The translations under genes were made by a program, and so were the position numbers. From Nematostella vectensis (taxonomy: Eukaryota; Cnidaria; Anthozoa; Actiniaria; Edwardsiidae), in NCBI RefSeq assembly GCF_932526225.1, contig NC_064036.1, forward strand, positions 7,819,519 to 7,883,518: a stretch of 64,000 nt of DNA, given 5' to 3'. The notes below the pieces were generated by a model that was not told the origin of the DNA, made no database searches, and saw nothing but the letters and a program-made list of their open reading frames with translations. Positions 47,801 through 59,590 of the stretch are shown in pieces; the first letter of the stretch is position 1, and each line of letters begins with the position of its first letter.

Positions 47801-48975
47801 CTGCTAGCAGGGAACTTAGGTTGGACGCTCAAGTGTAAACACAGCATTAAAAAGGTTGTACACCAAAAGACATTTCCAATGTAACCCATTATATTTCCAC
47901 TTTTCCTGTCTGTGTATTACAGAATATTACAATGGAATGTTTACAAAGCACAGTGAGTTCAAATATGCAGCAATCTTGTCACATGAAGCGAAAATATAAA
48001 TCATAAGGCAACTTTTACAAGATCGGCTGTATTATTATCATACAGTACAGCAGCACTTCATGCATACTGCATACTATTTGTACAATGCATAAATATAACA
48101 AAAAATGTATAATAATACATATAATAATATCCTATAATAGAAATAATTCATCCCCATAGCTTGATCAAATTTAAGTCAATGTATGACCTTGGCTTAATTG
48201 GGATTGAAATAATTTCACTATATTCATAGGAAAATAATTAAACACAAGGTTGAATGTAAGGTCTCTCTAAAAACACACATCACTGGAACTATTCAAGTGA
48301 ATGGTACCTAAAATTTGACGTTTTTCATATCATAATTCCAATCCTCCACTAGAAAAAAATTAGTAAGGGTTATACTTAAGTAAGTAAGTAAGTAATAACA
48401 TAAATCCCACACCGGGTACACGACAAAGTAAATATTTATACGAACTCACCTTCCCTTGGCTTGAAATGAGAATACACAGAAACCTCTACGCATTTTCCAT
48501 ACAGATCGACAACACCATAAAGATTTCCTGGTATTTCGCTGGCTGCCACCCCCAAGTCTTTACCATTCACATAGAAATGTAAGCAACCATCCCCAGTCCT
48601 AAGAACCCCAACTCTGTCACCTTCAGTCAGCTCATCCAAGTCTGTACCATAGCTATCTAAGATTGCAGTACCATTTTTTACTACAGACATCCCCGACATA
48701 ATCCAGTAGCCATTTTTTAGGCCTGTTGCAGAGGATGGAATTTCTATCATGCTTGGGTTAGCGGTAGTGACACCGATAGCCATAGATCCAGACCAGTTGG
48801 TGATTTTTCGATCTATTCGTACTTCTAAGAGCTCTGAGGGACCGAGCATATGTTTAGTGAATACTAGTCCGTTGTTAAATTCTGCGCTTGGGTTCCGTCG
48901 TCGGGCGGTTCGGTTTCCATTGCTCAAAAAAATCAAACTCCCATGACGCTCGTGAAATTCGCACGAAGCCGCCAT
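31915..48975 (-). CDS. NEURL4: Neuralized-like protein 4, six NHR domains
   Basis: Exons (minus): 48450-48975, 45743-45918, 44904-45104, 44034-44265, 43573-43666, 43137-43404, 42263-42470, 41636-41905, 41162-41410, 40155-40331, 39771-39913, 38735-38932, 37619-37717, 37297-37360, 36729-36793, 36606-36649, 35910-36030, 35046-35204, 34617-34875, 33831-33902, 33404-33548, 33019-33134, 32615-32735 and 31915-32137. All phases close, giving 1409 residues (human about 1560). Six NHR modules, each with the RTA, WSGSL-type and VVDLYG motifs, fall at about 1-175, 176-378, 379-568, 569-800, 801-968 and 1005-1184; the Cys-containing C-terminal region (CEYRQMC, CYCQTC, WHVAFYGTQTGSIRRILD, VRVKPGSY, LEWYIKEKG) matches NEURL4. 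The family acts at centrioles with CP110/HERC2 and in Notch ligand trafficking. Start chosen at ATGGCGGCTTCG for context; an in-frame ATG lies 18 codons upstream. Exons 15, 16 and 23 are short or divergent but fit by phase. Confidence 0.94.
32817..32983. mobile_element. MITE, CAGGGGCGGATCTAG...CCCCTG
   Basis: Inverted ends with TTCAT on both flanks as a 5-bp target duplication. In NEURL4 intron 22. Same family style as 6464-6618. Confidence 0.7.
33222..33262. repeat. (TGG)n and poly-G tract
   Basis: Short GGT repeat running into a G run, in NEURL4 intron 21. Confidence 0.9.
34150..34345. repeat. Imperfect ATC/CAT-rich microsatellite
   Basis: CATCATCACCAATCATCAATG-type triplet repeats in NEURL4 intron 19; related runs at about 35222-35460 and 35740-35875. 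Histidine-rich open frames through them are artefacts. Confidence 0.85.
35474..35697. mobile_element. MITE, AATAGGCGACTTG...CAAGTCGCCTATT
   Basis: Thirteen-base or longer inverted ends flank a 224-bp insertion between ATC-repeat tracts in NEURL4 intron 17. No coding capacity. Confidence 0.75.
36040..36440 (-). repeat. Array of NEURL4 exon 17 acceptor copies
   Basis: Six full and one partial 55-bp units upstream (in gene sense) of exon 17. Each holds TTGTCAGGTTCTTATTCAG, the polypyrimidine/AG segment of the real acceptor at 36031, plus the first two exon bases. Divergence rises away from the real site. Confidence 0.88.
36783..37110 (-). repeat. Array from the NEURL4 exon 15 acceptor region
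   Basis: About four units of roughly 80 bp, each with the pyrimidine-rich CTTCTCCTCTGTAACAACTC tract and a diverged form of the exon 15 start (ATACACGAGTCACC in the real exon). Only one upstream copy keeps an AG at the acceptor position. Confidence 0.75.
37745..37935. repeat. (GTT)n-rich tracts
   Basis: Several TGTTGTTGTTGTTG runs in NEURL4 intron 12. Confidence 0.85.
38363..38702. mobile_element. MITE, CAGGCCCATACCCAGG...CCCCTG
   Basis: Imperfect inverted ends around G/C runs, TGTGG on both flanks. It ends 33 bp from NEURL4 exon 12. Confidence 0.65.
39124..39713. mobile_element. 590-bp element, TIR CAGGGCTTCTGGAATTACGCG
   Basis: Perfect 21-bp inverted ends with TTTATT on both flanks. The interior has many ATTACGCG words on both strands and no coding frame. 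In NEURL4 intron 11. Confidence 0.85.
40368..40539. mobile_element. MITE copy 2, TIR TAGGCCATTCCAG
   Basis: Same family as 30658-30801, sharing TAGGCCATTCCAGCTATAAG, CTACCTCAACTACC and the GCGCGC blocks. In NEURL4 intron 9. Confidence 0.85.
44335..44450. repeat. 36-bp tandem repeat, three copies
   Basis: GCAGTTTGGGAACATATCAA plus CTAGTTTTCAAAAA repeated three times with few changes, in NEURL4 intron 3. Confidence 0.9.
46023..46156. mobile_element. Probable MITE, CAGGGCCGTAG...GGCTCTG
   Basis: Weak inverted ends and TAAT on both flanks, in NEURL4 intron 1. Assigned by resemblance to the other CAGG-ended elements. Confidence 0.45.
47013..47814. mobile_element. 0.8-kb DNA transposon with about 80-bp TIRs
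   Basis: Ends are nearly perfect inverted repeats of about 80 bp (TTCCCTGCTAGCAGAGGCCT inward to TGCCATGGGTCG). Flanks ACCTAGGTT and ACTTAGGTT suggest a 9-bp target duplication with one mismatch. It carries one open frame at 47163-47615. Sits in NEURL4 intron 1; a solo fragment of the same end lies at 51866-51908. Confidence 0.85.
47163..47615 (-). CDS. Transposon-borne protein with two CxxC pairs
   Basis: A 150-residue open frame filling the transposon between its TIRs, with an ATG start and a stop close to the inner TIR. It has a basic N terminus, then CLVCG near residue 40 and CKTCKR near residue 100, a spacing like a treble-clef or ZAD-type zinc fold. I recognise no transposase catalytic core. 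It could be the DNA-binding N terminus of a lost transposase or a short accessory protein. Expression unknown. Confidence 0.5.
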   Translation of the reverse strand: MNQTPVSSPLRKKKTTVQFQSPKTSIKRLNNKCSKDEFCLVCGINFKTSGQASFFNVNIAQLDSKKMLQNFLVNLDQIFPEECKTCKRKIDSLVKREKILNEDKALNGFFYNSSHVIFLRRTPFRMRAYYPAADIRFMHALVIVGSNSGQ

Positions 48976-49359
48976 GTTTTTTTCTTCTTCAATGTCAACC
49001 GCTGACCAACAATTTTGAAGTGAGCCCATTTGGTGCTGGTGGCAGCGTAGAGTGGCGTAGCAAGCAAGTTATGTATGTTTTTACTCGTTTCTCTCTGTAT
49101 CAATTGTTTTGTAAGGCAATGCATATGCATTTAGAAACGTGGGGAAAAACTGCATCTAGGGGAGTCACTTTAGTAGGTGCTTTGCATGCGTAGCGACGCT
49201 AAAAGGTAGATGAAGGGCTTCGAGGTAGAGAGAAAGAATCGGAGAGCAGTCGGGCGAGACTGAGGAAAGGCTGACTACCGCGCCGTTTTTCTTCTTTCTC
49301 TGAGAGAACGAAAAATGCTGGTGGGCTGAGAGACTGTCAACGCTTTTGCGCAAATTTGC

Positions 49360-49530
49360 TTTTTTTTTTTTTTTTTTTTTTTTACGATGGCAAGCGTTAG
49401 GTCATGCAGGGGCATTCACCCCCAGTCCTACGATCCCCAACTCCATCCCCTCAGTCACAGAAGTTTGTTTCATAGCTATCTAAGATTGCACTACCCTTAT
49501 TGACAACCGACATTGACGACACAGCGAGCG
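49360..49530 (-). pseudogene. Fragment of NEURL4 exon 1 followed by poly(A)
   Basis: On the minus strand, 49530 down to about 49420 aligns, with gaps and many changes, to NEURL4 exon 1 near 48705-48585 (the DSYGTDLDELTEGDRVGVLRT codons). It is followed, in the sense direction, by about 36 unrelated bases and then a run of 24 A (49383-49360). The frame is broken. A retroposed or otherwise copied fragment. Confidence 0.7.
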
Positions 49531-50769
49531 TGTGGACACTTCCAAAGTCTAGCGGACCATGGAGGGAGGGGCTATACAAGTTTTATCATATAAAGTCAGA
49601 GGACGCCAACAACTCGTTCTTCGGGCACTGATTTATTGCAAGTCACATACCACAAGCAGCTCCCTTCAAACATTCCATACTAATATACGTCTTTTGAAAA
49701 TGTTTTTTCATTTAAGTGGTATAGCTTTACATTTACAAGATGGTATTATTATCTATACATAATATCTAGCGCCACCCTTGACCTTCCTTGTAATTTGTGT
49801 AGAAAGTGTGGACACAGTGTTCGCAGTTGTACGACTGTGAGAATTGTGTCCTTCTAGTACTTAGTATTTTGACATATGGCTATACACTATTAAAGTTAGT
49901 TTTTGAAGGTTGAGTATGGCTTCTATATCTAAAGGGATTGTTTTTAAGGAGACGTAACATAGTCGCCTGTATTTTGCTTTGATTTATCAGCATTTGCCTT
50001 TTCCCTTTGCACATTGCATTTCGAGCTTTCTTGTTTGTTTTACGGCAACTATTGACATTTTGTTCAGCGTGACTAAAGGGTTGTTTCTTACTTTACCGCG
50101 GAAACTAGGGGTGAAGGGGGTTTGTGGTTATGGTTTATAATAATGCTACATTCATTATTCCAGTGAGCTCAAATCGATAACTTTACACAATATGTACAGT
50201 TCTCTATCAGCAAGTTTATAACAAGACCCCTTCACAGCTTTCGTGCCCCTGTCACGCTGGTCTCTAGCTCCCTCCGTGAGAGAGCTTGAGATTTTCGTGA
50301 CAGTGCAAACAGCAGCACAGGAGCCTAGTTTATTTCTAGGATTAGATTCACATCTCAAGTGAATCTATTCCGTCGCAACTTTCATACACCAGTCCCATAC
50401 AAATTCTTTCTTTTAGGTCTATGGGTTGCATGTAAAACATAACTCTAAAATTCCTCTGGGAATTATTAAAAAGAAATTTCTAATCTCGGTTGAGTCATTC
50501 ATAATAATTATTCTAACCACGTCCATGATCATAACTCTGCTAGCATGAAGGTGGCCTCTTCATCTTCGGCGCATCACACCGCCTGGGCCTGGGACTACAG
50601 CCTTTTAGGTAGACACTAGCTTTGCATAGCTTTGCTAGGCCTCGCACCTTAGGCGCGTCCTTCTGCACATATAAAGTGCAGCTGGCTTGTTGTGGACCAG
50701 TAGGCGAATCAGCAGCTGGCGCGATCACCATAGCAGCGTTTTCACTCATTCAAATATTCGAGGGCACTT
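49531..50769. other. Intergenic between NEURL4 and Dishevelled
   Basis: Contains the Dishevelled 3' UTR, with a minus-strand AATAAA at 50329-50334 inside a small CCTAG...CTAGG hairpin, and NEURL4 upstream sequence. No other gene recognised. Confidence 0.55.
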
Positions 50770-53700
50770 TCACATCACATCCACGAAGTATTCACACGGA
50801 TTCGTCATAGCCATACGGAAGCTGTTTCGACTGCTGGCGATGCTGTCTGGGACTTGGTCCAGTGGTCTTGGTCGGATAGGTTGCGCAGACACCTCACTGC
50901 GCACACTTTGATTGCCAGCATCCTTGCCCCTGCTGCTACCACTGCGTTCACTGCTGCTGCCACCACTACTCTTGTGATCATCCCCAGCGCCCCTGTCCCG
51001 CTCGCTGCCCTTCCTCGAGCTACCGCTAGCGCTCTGTGGGCTTTGGCTCCCACTGTGTTGGCTTGTGCCGCTGTAGAAGGACTGTGCGTAGCCGGGCGTC
51101 TTGGCATCAGAGGGTGCCATGGAGGGAGGGTAGGAAGGCATCTGGTGGTAGCCGTACGCCGGTGGCCCCCCCGTCATCCACGGGATTGCTTGCTGCTGCG
51201 GGGGGAGGGGACCAAGGGTGTCCTGGTCCCCCTCGTTCTCGTTTAAAGACAAAGCTGCAAGATCTAGAGAGACAGACACAGTCAGAAGGGTTAACTTTAC
51301 CTGGCATTCGTGGAAAATCTATCTGATGTGATGAAATGCGATAAAAAAAGGAATACGGTATGTAGGTTCATGTCGGGTTTTTAAGTCATTCAAGAAAACA
51401 AGCACTTACTTCCACATAAATCACCGAACACATAGTAGCACTGCTCAGAGAATGTGATTTTATTGACGGTATGACGAATGTATCCAGCCTGGAAATAAAA
51501 AAGAGCAAATAAATAACATAAAAGAATATGCTCGTAGAGAAAAGTTATTGAAAAAACCTAAATATCTTCTATAGAAACTCAAACCCTTGCAATATTTTAT
51601 CCAAGGCAACATAAGAGCATTGCATCTTTCGTCAATAAAAAAACTCACCTTTAGCAAATTACAGGCGTATTTTCTAGCCTCTCTTCTGTCCATAAACCCC
51701 TCGACATGAGTGTATAACCAGTCGACTACATCAGAGCCTGTCCAATACAAATGAAATTGAAGCGAACTATTAACGCAAGTATCGGGATACAACATTGATG
51801 TGCTTAAAGCCAAATAACGGTGAAGTGATAAAGTATTTCAGAAATGCTAAGAAAACAGTTCGATGAGCCCAGCGAAATACAGAGAAAAGAGGCCAAAGCT
51901 AGCAGGGAAAGAAAACAGACAAATTGGTTTAAAATCGTTTCTCTGTACAGTGGTCCTGAAGACGACTGGGATATGACTGATGATTGCATCATCTCACATC
52001 ACTATTGCACTTTGCTATTCTAAAGGGGCAGTGTCATGGTACTGCGCATGTCTGGAGTCAGTGTTTATTGTAGGCTTTTAATTCTCTACAAACAGTTGAA
52101 CTTTAAGCTGTCAATGCCTTGTTAAAATATTATGCAATATTTTATCGAAAACTATGTTTATTGACATTTTGTGGTCATTTCCTTTGAATTTAAGTCTCCC
52201 ACATGTACTAAAGGCTCATAAGTCAATATAACAATTTGACTGAAATTCCTTGTGTCCGGGCCGAAGAGCTATTGCAAAGCTCTTACCAATAAAAGCATTA
52301 GGGATTGTGATCTTCAGCCACATCCTGTCTCGGATGTCTAGCCCGGAGTCTGGCGCCGCCATGGCTTTGACGACTGTCGACATGTCAGTGTTGATGGTGA
52401 GCGCTTCTCCCTCTGGAATCTCAGTGTACCCTGCTGACAAGATACACAGAGTTACAGTAATCTCCAACAAGTACACACATATACTATGCCACAACTGATA
52501 TCATGATAGACATGAGTAGAGGTTGTAAGGACGACTTACAGTAATCCAAAGAGTAAACAAAAATACTATCCCTAAACTAATAACTTGATGAAAGAAATGA
52601 TAGAGTATATAACAAGGAGTTACAGTATCCTATGTAATCTTACTTGACCACAATTTATTGCTGATTTTGTTCTAAATGCTACTATAAGGGGGGGCTTGCA
52701 TTTACGGCTACATACACAGGACTTAATGTTGAAGAATTATGCTGACTGTAAGTCTGTATTCAGACAGAGGGGATGGAGGCTCTCTAGTATAATATAGCTG
52801 ATCTGATAACAAGTCTCTGCCAAATGATGCATTTTACAATAAAATCAAAAGACGGCAGAGACTCACTGTCTGACTCCGGGAGGGAGCTTGTCATTGAGCT
52901 ACTTGTTGATGTCATGGTACTGAGTGACTGGCTGTTTCCTGGTTTGGCCGGTGGCACAAATTGACCTTGCTGAGCTGCAAATTCTGTAAAATACAACAGC
53001 AATTATCAACAGTGGAATTCAATATTGGATAAGGGAAAGGGATACATTTGAATTGCAAGGAGAACATGTTTTGGTGAGAGAATTTCTAAGCCTAACCAAA
53101 AAAACTGAACTGCAGCGAGGATTGTTCTTTTGGCAAGCTGAATAAGGCAAGGGGGAAAATAGAGTACTTCACTTACGATTCATGGCAGTTGTGTGTTGAA
53201 CCCATGCTGACGTATCTATTGGCCGAACAGGGTCACCTAAAATGCAAAAAAAATTAATTAACTAGGACAAGGAAACTTATATCACACCTGAACATATTGA
53301 GAAGTTACAACAGAAGACAGAAAACAGACAGACACTGTAAGTTAGACAAAAGGACATACAGGCACTTACTGTAAGTAACAGTAGGACATACATACAGACA
53401 CTTAAAGTTAGACAGTAGGACAGACAAGCACTTACTGTGTGGGAGTGTGAAGTATCCTTTGGGAGTTGGGTCCCAGCATTTAGCAACTGTTAATGTGATC
53501 GGCCTAAGCAAAATAAGGAGGAGTTACTCTCACTGTCTAACAACAAACAGCTTGTATGCAAGTTTCTTAGGCAATTTCCCATACATGAAGTCAATCAGGC
53601 ATGAGCTTACCCTGGTTTGTGAACCATTTCCCTTAGAACTCTGACAGCGTCATCATTGCTCATATTTTCAAAATTGACATCATTGACCTACAGATACCAA

Positions 53701-56700
53701 ATCACATTTTAGTCAAAAAAGCTGACAAACAAACTTATCAGAGACAAACTTTGCCAATGTTGTAACTGTACCTGTAATAGCATATCTCCTGGTTCTACTC
53801 TCCCATCCAAATCCACAGCACCACTGCAATGACCATTCAAATGTCAATAAAGCGCAATTGAACCACAGTAGAAGCATAAGAAATATTGCCCAGTTGACCA
53901 TGAATGCTATTGGACCCAACTTTGAAGTGTCATTAGAAGGAAAAGCTCTTACCCTTTCATGACTGAACCGACATATATACCACCATCTCCCTTCTTGTTG
54001 CTCTGACCCACGATGCTGATTCCAAGAAAATTTACTTTATCTGCAAAGATTAGGGGAGAAAATCTCACAATCATGTATTACCCTTGGTGCATGCAGAATT
54101 CCAGAGCCTACATAACTTGAAATGAATTGTATTGTATTAACAACCATATATCCCTTATTACTTACCCATATTTAGAGTTATTGTGATGATATTTAGAGAC
54201 ATTGTTGATTCTGTAATTGTACTAAATGAAGAGCACTGTAACATACACAAAAAGAGAATTACATAGAGCCACAGATCCAACATGCATGAACAGAATATAA
54301 AACAGAATTTTGCATTGATTGATACACTTTATGTCTTTTGTTTAATACTTGTTTTTAATGCATTATTCATGTTTCTAACTACTGGATTGACGTACAAGTG
54401 GCAATTAAACATTTTGATTTTTTCATATCATGCGCTCTTAATTGCCTGGACAAGGGTGCTAATGTTATATAAAATAGGAGTTAACTATTACCATAAGTGG
54501 TAATACTTACCCTTTGGACACGAGGCATTCTTGGTCGTCGCCTTCTTCTTCTGTGACGGCCACTAAGTAAATGTGATCCTTCTGTTGTACTCGAAAACCT
54601 AGAAACACTGTAAAAAAAACCTTATTGAATAAGGTCTCCCTCAACAAAGTTTCACATCAAATATCATCATTATTATAATCAAGAGAAGCTCGGCAGTATT
54701 TCAGATATCAGACTTGAATCGTTTTAGCTGTCCATTCATGCAGAGTTTTTGGATAAGATGTTTAAAGCAGTAAATTCTTTAAGGTGTCATGAAGGTGAGG
54801 ATAAAATCAAATCAAGCATACAGGCAATGCAATAAATATTATAATTTTTATAAGTATATAAAAAAAAGTATGCTCAAATGGTAAAATACCTGCTTTGGTC
54901 ATCTGAAGAGTCCATGTAACTTGTTGTCTCGATGTCACTACTCATTGTCGAGGTTGTGTCAAACCTTTCTCCCTGTCTGACTCCAGAACGGTGGCTTCTA
55001 TGACCAACTGTAGATGAAGAGATAGAGAGATCAGCTATTACGAACAAGCAACTTTTGATTTTCTATCATAGGCTAAAACACGGATAAGTCAGACGACAAT
55101 CAAAGGCAAGCATCAGGGATGCATCTGTAGTGCTTCTTTACATAACAGCTATATTTTGATCCATGGAAATAGTTTTTTTAAAGTTACACACCAAAATAGT
55201 CTGTAGATTTTTCTACACAAATGATATCTTTAAATATTATGTTATTATTGTATGTTCATACCTTCACTTCCTCTGCTACTATGTCTTTCTTTCCTCCGAG
55301 AGGATCCACCACGGCGAGAACTGATTGTCGAGTCAACTTCTGAGTCAAAATCCCCGGCAGTGGAGTGTCCACCATGACTGAAAATCAAGAAAGATGTGAC
55401 AAACGTGACCAAAAATATCAATTTGCAAAGTATTGCCATTTTTTTAATTGAAACACTTTGGAAGGGAGATAATTGTTTGAAAAGCACGATAATTTACAGT
55501 ATCATAGCTTGAAAATAGTGTGTAAATCATCTCATTTAGGCTCTACACACAGACAACAAAAAACTATTCAATTTTCTAAATAATAATTAGAAATCATGAT
55601 GTCAAAAGTAATAGAAATGTTTCAATATTATGAGAAATTGAGTTGTCATTAACAATACATTGGGCTTTTGATATCATAATATTGTAAACTCTTCTGCGCA
55701 TAATAAAAACTGGGAGCACTATATTAAAAGAACAAAGCAGGACAGCTGTCAAAAGTAACAAATAACAAGAAATAACACCTAGTCTCTTAATACAAACAGA
55801 CTCTTGCTTTGATTAAAACAGCAAGAAAAGATTCTACAAAAATCTAGGAATAAAAAAGTTATTTATATTTTAAAACTAAAAACCTGCCAAACCGAGTGGA
55901 ATTCTCAAACTGAAAAACATAAGTGTACCACATCTAATCCTCCAATTCCTCTTCATATTTACACTTAACAACAATATTAAAAGAAATGGTGATTAAAATA
56001 AAAAGGTCTTACCAGTGTACTGACTAGCACAACACCTGTACATAATGACTGACAGACTGACAGGGAGATCCGCCTGTCAAACCACTAACGTGCTGTCAAA
56101 AATATAGTTGATAACAATGGCTGACTTCCTGAAATACCCTTGTGCTAATGTTACTTAAGTGGTCCTTGAGTTCTTTACATGGCTTCTTATTCAAGATGAC
56201 TTGGTTTATCCAACTAATGAAAGACTCTTGACGTCTAGATATCCTTACTATGTATGGTATAGCAAGTATGAGAACCCATACGTGATTCTTTTTGGTTCTT
56301 TTTGGTATCAAGCATTTTTTAAATAATTCTCTTTTACATATTTGACTACAATAAATTCAAGAATCAAAAGAATCAAAGAATGTCGCTTGCACTGGTAAAA
56401 GGAAAATAAATCAACAAGGTTGAAGTGCAAGTCTTAAGCCTCTATGAAAACAGAGTAGTTTTCATTGATATTCCATGCATTAATCCTTCGTCAGAGTATA
56501 AAAAAAAGCTCATTTTTTTGTGATAACTCCTTTTTGAGGTTTTATGAATAACTACTTACTGAAAGGATGGTGGACGAGAGTCTCCTATGCCTCCTGTCCT
56601 CTGCACTGGAACATGTAAGTCTGATGGACTAGCGGATATGATTGATTGCTGGTCTGAAGCCAAATCGCCACCACCCGAGACACTACTAGTGTCTGATGTC

Positions 56701-59590
56701 ACGAGCTACAAAAACAATCATTGTTATTACAAATCAAATATGATACTACCAAAGTTATGCTGCCATGAAGACCATCTAGTTAAAGCCAGAGGAATCAGAA
56801 ATAGTGTATTGAGGCGTAGTGTGTGTCAATTGTTACAACCACCTCTCCTCTCCCGCTAAAATAAAATCAGTAGATTTCAAGAGTGGGAGCCAGTGTGTGG
56901 GCATTGGGCATATTGAAACAGTATTTTTTCTCACGAATAAAGTAAGGCCCTTAGGCAGTTAACAATAAAACCCATACTGACAGATAATTTTACAAATCAC
57001 AGGAAAATAACTCTTTCAGCATGACAGATACTCTGTTCTACCAATTAGGGATATCAGCCTAATGATCTAGAAAAGTTTCAGACAGTTTTAACCCTAGGAA
57101 ATACAGCTGAACCCAAGTAATAGGGTCCTACTGTATTTGATAAAATTAAGAAGTTTTTACTATAACCAGAAGGTTTTAGCTCTTGAGTTGTTTTCAGCTA
57201 GAAGATTTTGATATCACTCTATAATTATCAGACAATCTAAAAGTTTAATTTATATTGTTCTTGGAGAAAGGGTAGTGGAATTCTAGTGTGTCATTAGACC
57301 ATCTGAGTAATGTTTAGAGGATTTAAATTCATCTTTACTGAAAGGACGGTTTGGATATTAAAACCTCTTGCCACTTCCTTCTAGCCTCTTTAGAAGCATT
57401 AGAAGAATTAACTTTAATTATTTTTTAACAAAATAAAACAGATGTAAGATGTATCTACATGCAAAACAGTTATGGTCAAGACAGACAAATATTCTAGAGC
57501 CGTGAGAGTTATCTGGCATTTCATATTATCTTGGGCTGACAAAGGGAAGGAAAGCCATCAAACTAAAGGCCAATCTATAAGGTAATTTGACAGTTCACAT
57601 CAATAGGATAATCCATGTCATATTCAAACAAAAACACTAAAACTGCCACATATTCTGGTAATGAATATCAGTCTAGTTACTAATTCCAGGTGTATTCTAG
57701 TATCCCTTGGGAAAACTAATACATTGATATTCAAATTGAGTTTATTGAGAACAACTAATTGGAGGAAAGAGCTATTGTGTTCAAAACAGAAGAGAATGCT
57801 TTTTTTTCTAATGACCATGCATGCCTGTACAGCTGAGGGCCAGATAACTGAATTGAATATTAATCGCTAACTGCCAGGAAGGAAACCAAAAAATGCTGCA
57901 AATACTAAAATTAAAACAATTATCATAAATTAGCTTTTGTAAAATCGTCTTCTTACAAAGAACGAGAGATGCTTTAACGGGATGTTAAAAATTGTGCACA
58001 AACTTATTTATCAGAAAATGGATTTACAAATTTGTGCGAACTCAGACAACAACAAAGTCTCATATCAGCTACCGACGACATATCTCTCGATCGCCAGAAA
58101 ATAAACATTTAATCCGTTCGACTGTCGAAAATCAGACAAAGGGATTTGTATGTGGAATGCACCTAGATGCAAACACTTGAGTTCTCGCATGCACGGCTGA
58201 TAAGATTTCAAACCAAAGTCCTGTAAAGAACACCTGCATAATTTCTTCGATGGCGTTCCCTCAGCTGGTAAATAAATCCTAGATGATCCAAGCTTCCCCG
58301 AGAAACCAAAACATTCACATAGTATTAGCTTCCATCACCCTGCAGGAAAGCGCTAAGCCTCGTGTAAAGGCAAATTATAAACCCATGTAGAAATTCTGAA
58401 AGGTTTATTATCAAGCTTTTAGAGGGTCGACATCCAGTGTACAGAAACGATTAGATCATCGATCCAAGCAATACAGGACGGCCGTCTATATGGGCAAAGT
58501 CCATAAACAACTCTAGAAGTTGACCAAACCGTGTACAATCATGGGCAAACAACGGTATTTTATGTTTATTTTTCGATATTGATGTTTTGGTCTAGAATAG
58601 AGTTGAATAATGGTGCGGCAGTGAATAGAGACCATAGGGAGCTTAAACACCAGCTTGCTAGATATACGTTTGAAACTTCTTGATCCCATAATAAGGACGG
58701 CTAGAATTCAATCAGTTTGCAGTAGTACAGGATTTGGGTGAATTAAATAGGATTTTTTTGGCGCGATTATGCCACACATCGGAGGACAAAGTGATTGAGT
58801 TTAGTATTATTATTGTAGCCCGCCGAGCCAGTCAGTTTCTCTTAGTTGAAGCTGGCCCCAGGGAAATCATTCACTACAAACCATGAACACAGCAGATCAG
58901 AGAACTGAAGCTAATCTACTTACCCAAGCAACGACTCGGCCATTAAAACAGGGCAAATGTGTTTCATCGTCGCTTATCTCTTCTTTGACAACACTGCAAA
59001 GAACGGCGAATTTAGCAAGAAGGATATCTCTTACAGTTTCATGATAACACCGCTATGTCAGTGTTTTGCCATAGCACAAGAGAGCAAAGATCTCACTCTA
59101 TGCCTACCAGCCTAGCAAAATTAGACAAATTGATAAAACAAGCAAGCTCCTATTAATACACAGAGCACAAAGAAAGCGTCATAATCGCTAGTATAAGACC
59201 AACTCCGTGAAGCCAAGAGACCAAGCCATGACATTCGGTCACTTCGATCACTGATTCCAGGACTAAAACAACCACCAAATCTCTGATAGAACATTCAGTG
59301 GTACATTCACTATAATACTGAGGTTTGGGAAGGCAAAATTGGTCTTATACACTCTCGAATTGCCCTTCCAACGAGCGATCAACGTAAACATTCCATAGAA
59401 AGTTTACGGTTCTCGAAGCATTCGCTTACCCGAAATCGTCGTCCATACTCTTGAAGAAGAACTTGTAATTTGGTCGATTGAGTACATTTTTGAAATCCCC
59501 AAGCGTAACAATATCTGGAGTTTTTCCTAGTTTAACTAAATATGGTGTATCTTCGTCGTCAATGTGATATATAACCTTCGTTTCGTCCAT
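50770..59590 (-). CDS. DVL: Dishevelled (DIX-PDZ-DEP)
   Basis: Central Wnt transducer. Exons (minus): 59430-59590, 58924-58993, 56560-56705, 55262-55377, 54890-55007, 54511-54598, 54166-54235, 53953-54040, 53772-53823, 53611-53687, 53436-53503, 53177-53236, 52867-52983, 52287-52430, 51649-51737, 51410-51488 and 50770-51263; phases close to 678 residues. The DIX domain spans residues about 3-78 ([17 protein letters not shown] to GRVVAW), then [13 protein letters not shown], the polybasic [13 protein letters not shown] before PDZ (about 240-345; [44 protein letters not shown]), and DEP about 415-510 ([44 protein letters not shown]). The C terminus FVDVM is the conserved tail. The start is the Met before DETKVIYH; upstream in-frame codons lack an ATG. 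Complete and apparently intact; DIX polymerisation and Frizzled-binding regions are all present. Confidence 0.97.
51866..51908. mobile_element. Solo TIR fragment of the 47013-47814 transposon family
   Basis: Matches the right end of that element (AGCCCAGCGAAATACNGAGA through GCTAGCAGGGAA) with few changes, in Dishevelled intron 14. Confidence 0.8.

Noticed and set aside
54166..54230. Alternative Dishevelled exon 7 starts at 54208 (TTACAG) or 54214 (CATTTAG)
   Set aside because: Both break the reading phase from exon 6. The acceptor ending at 54236 keeps phase 0 and restores the family sequence [15 protein letters not shown].
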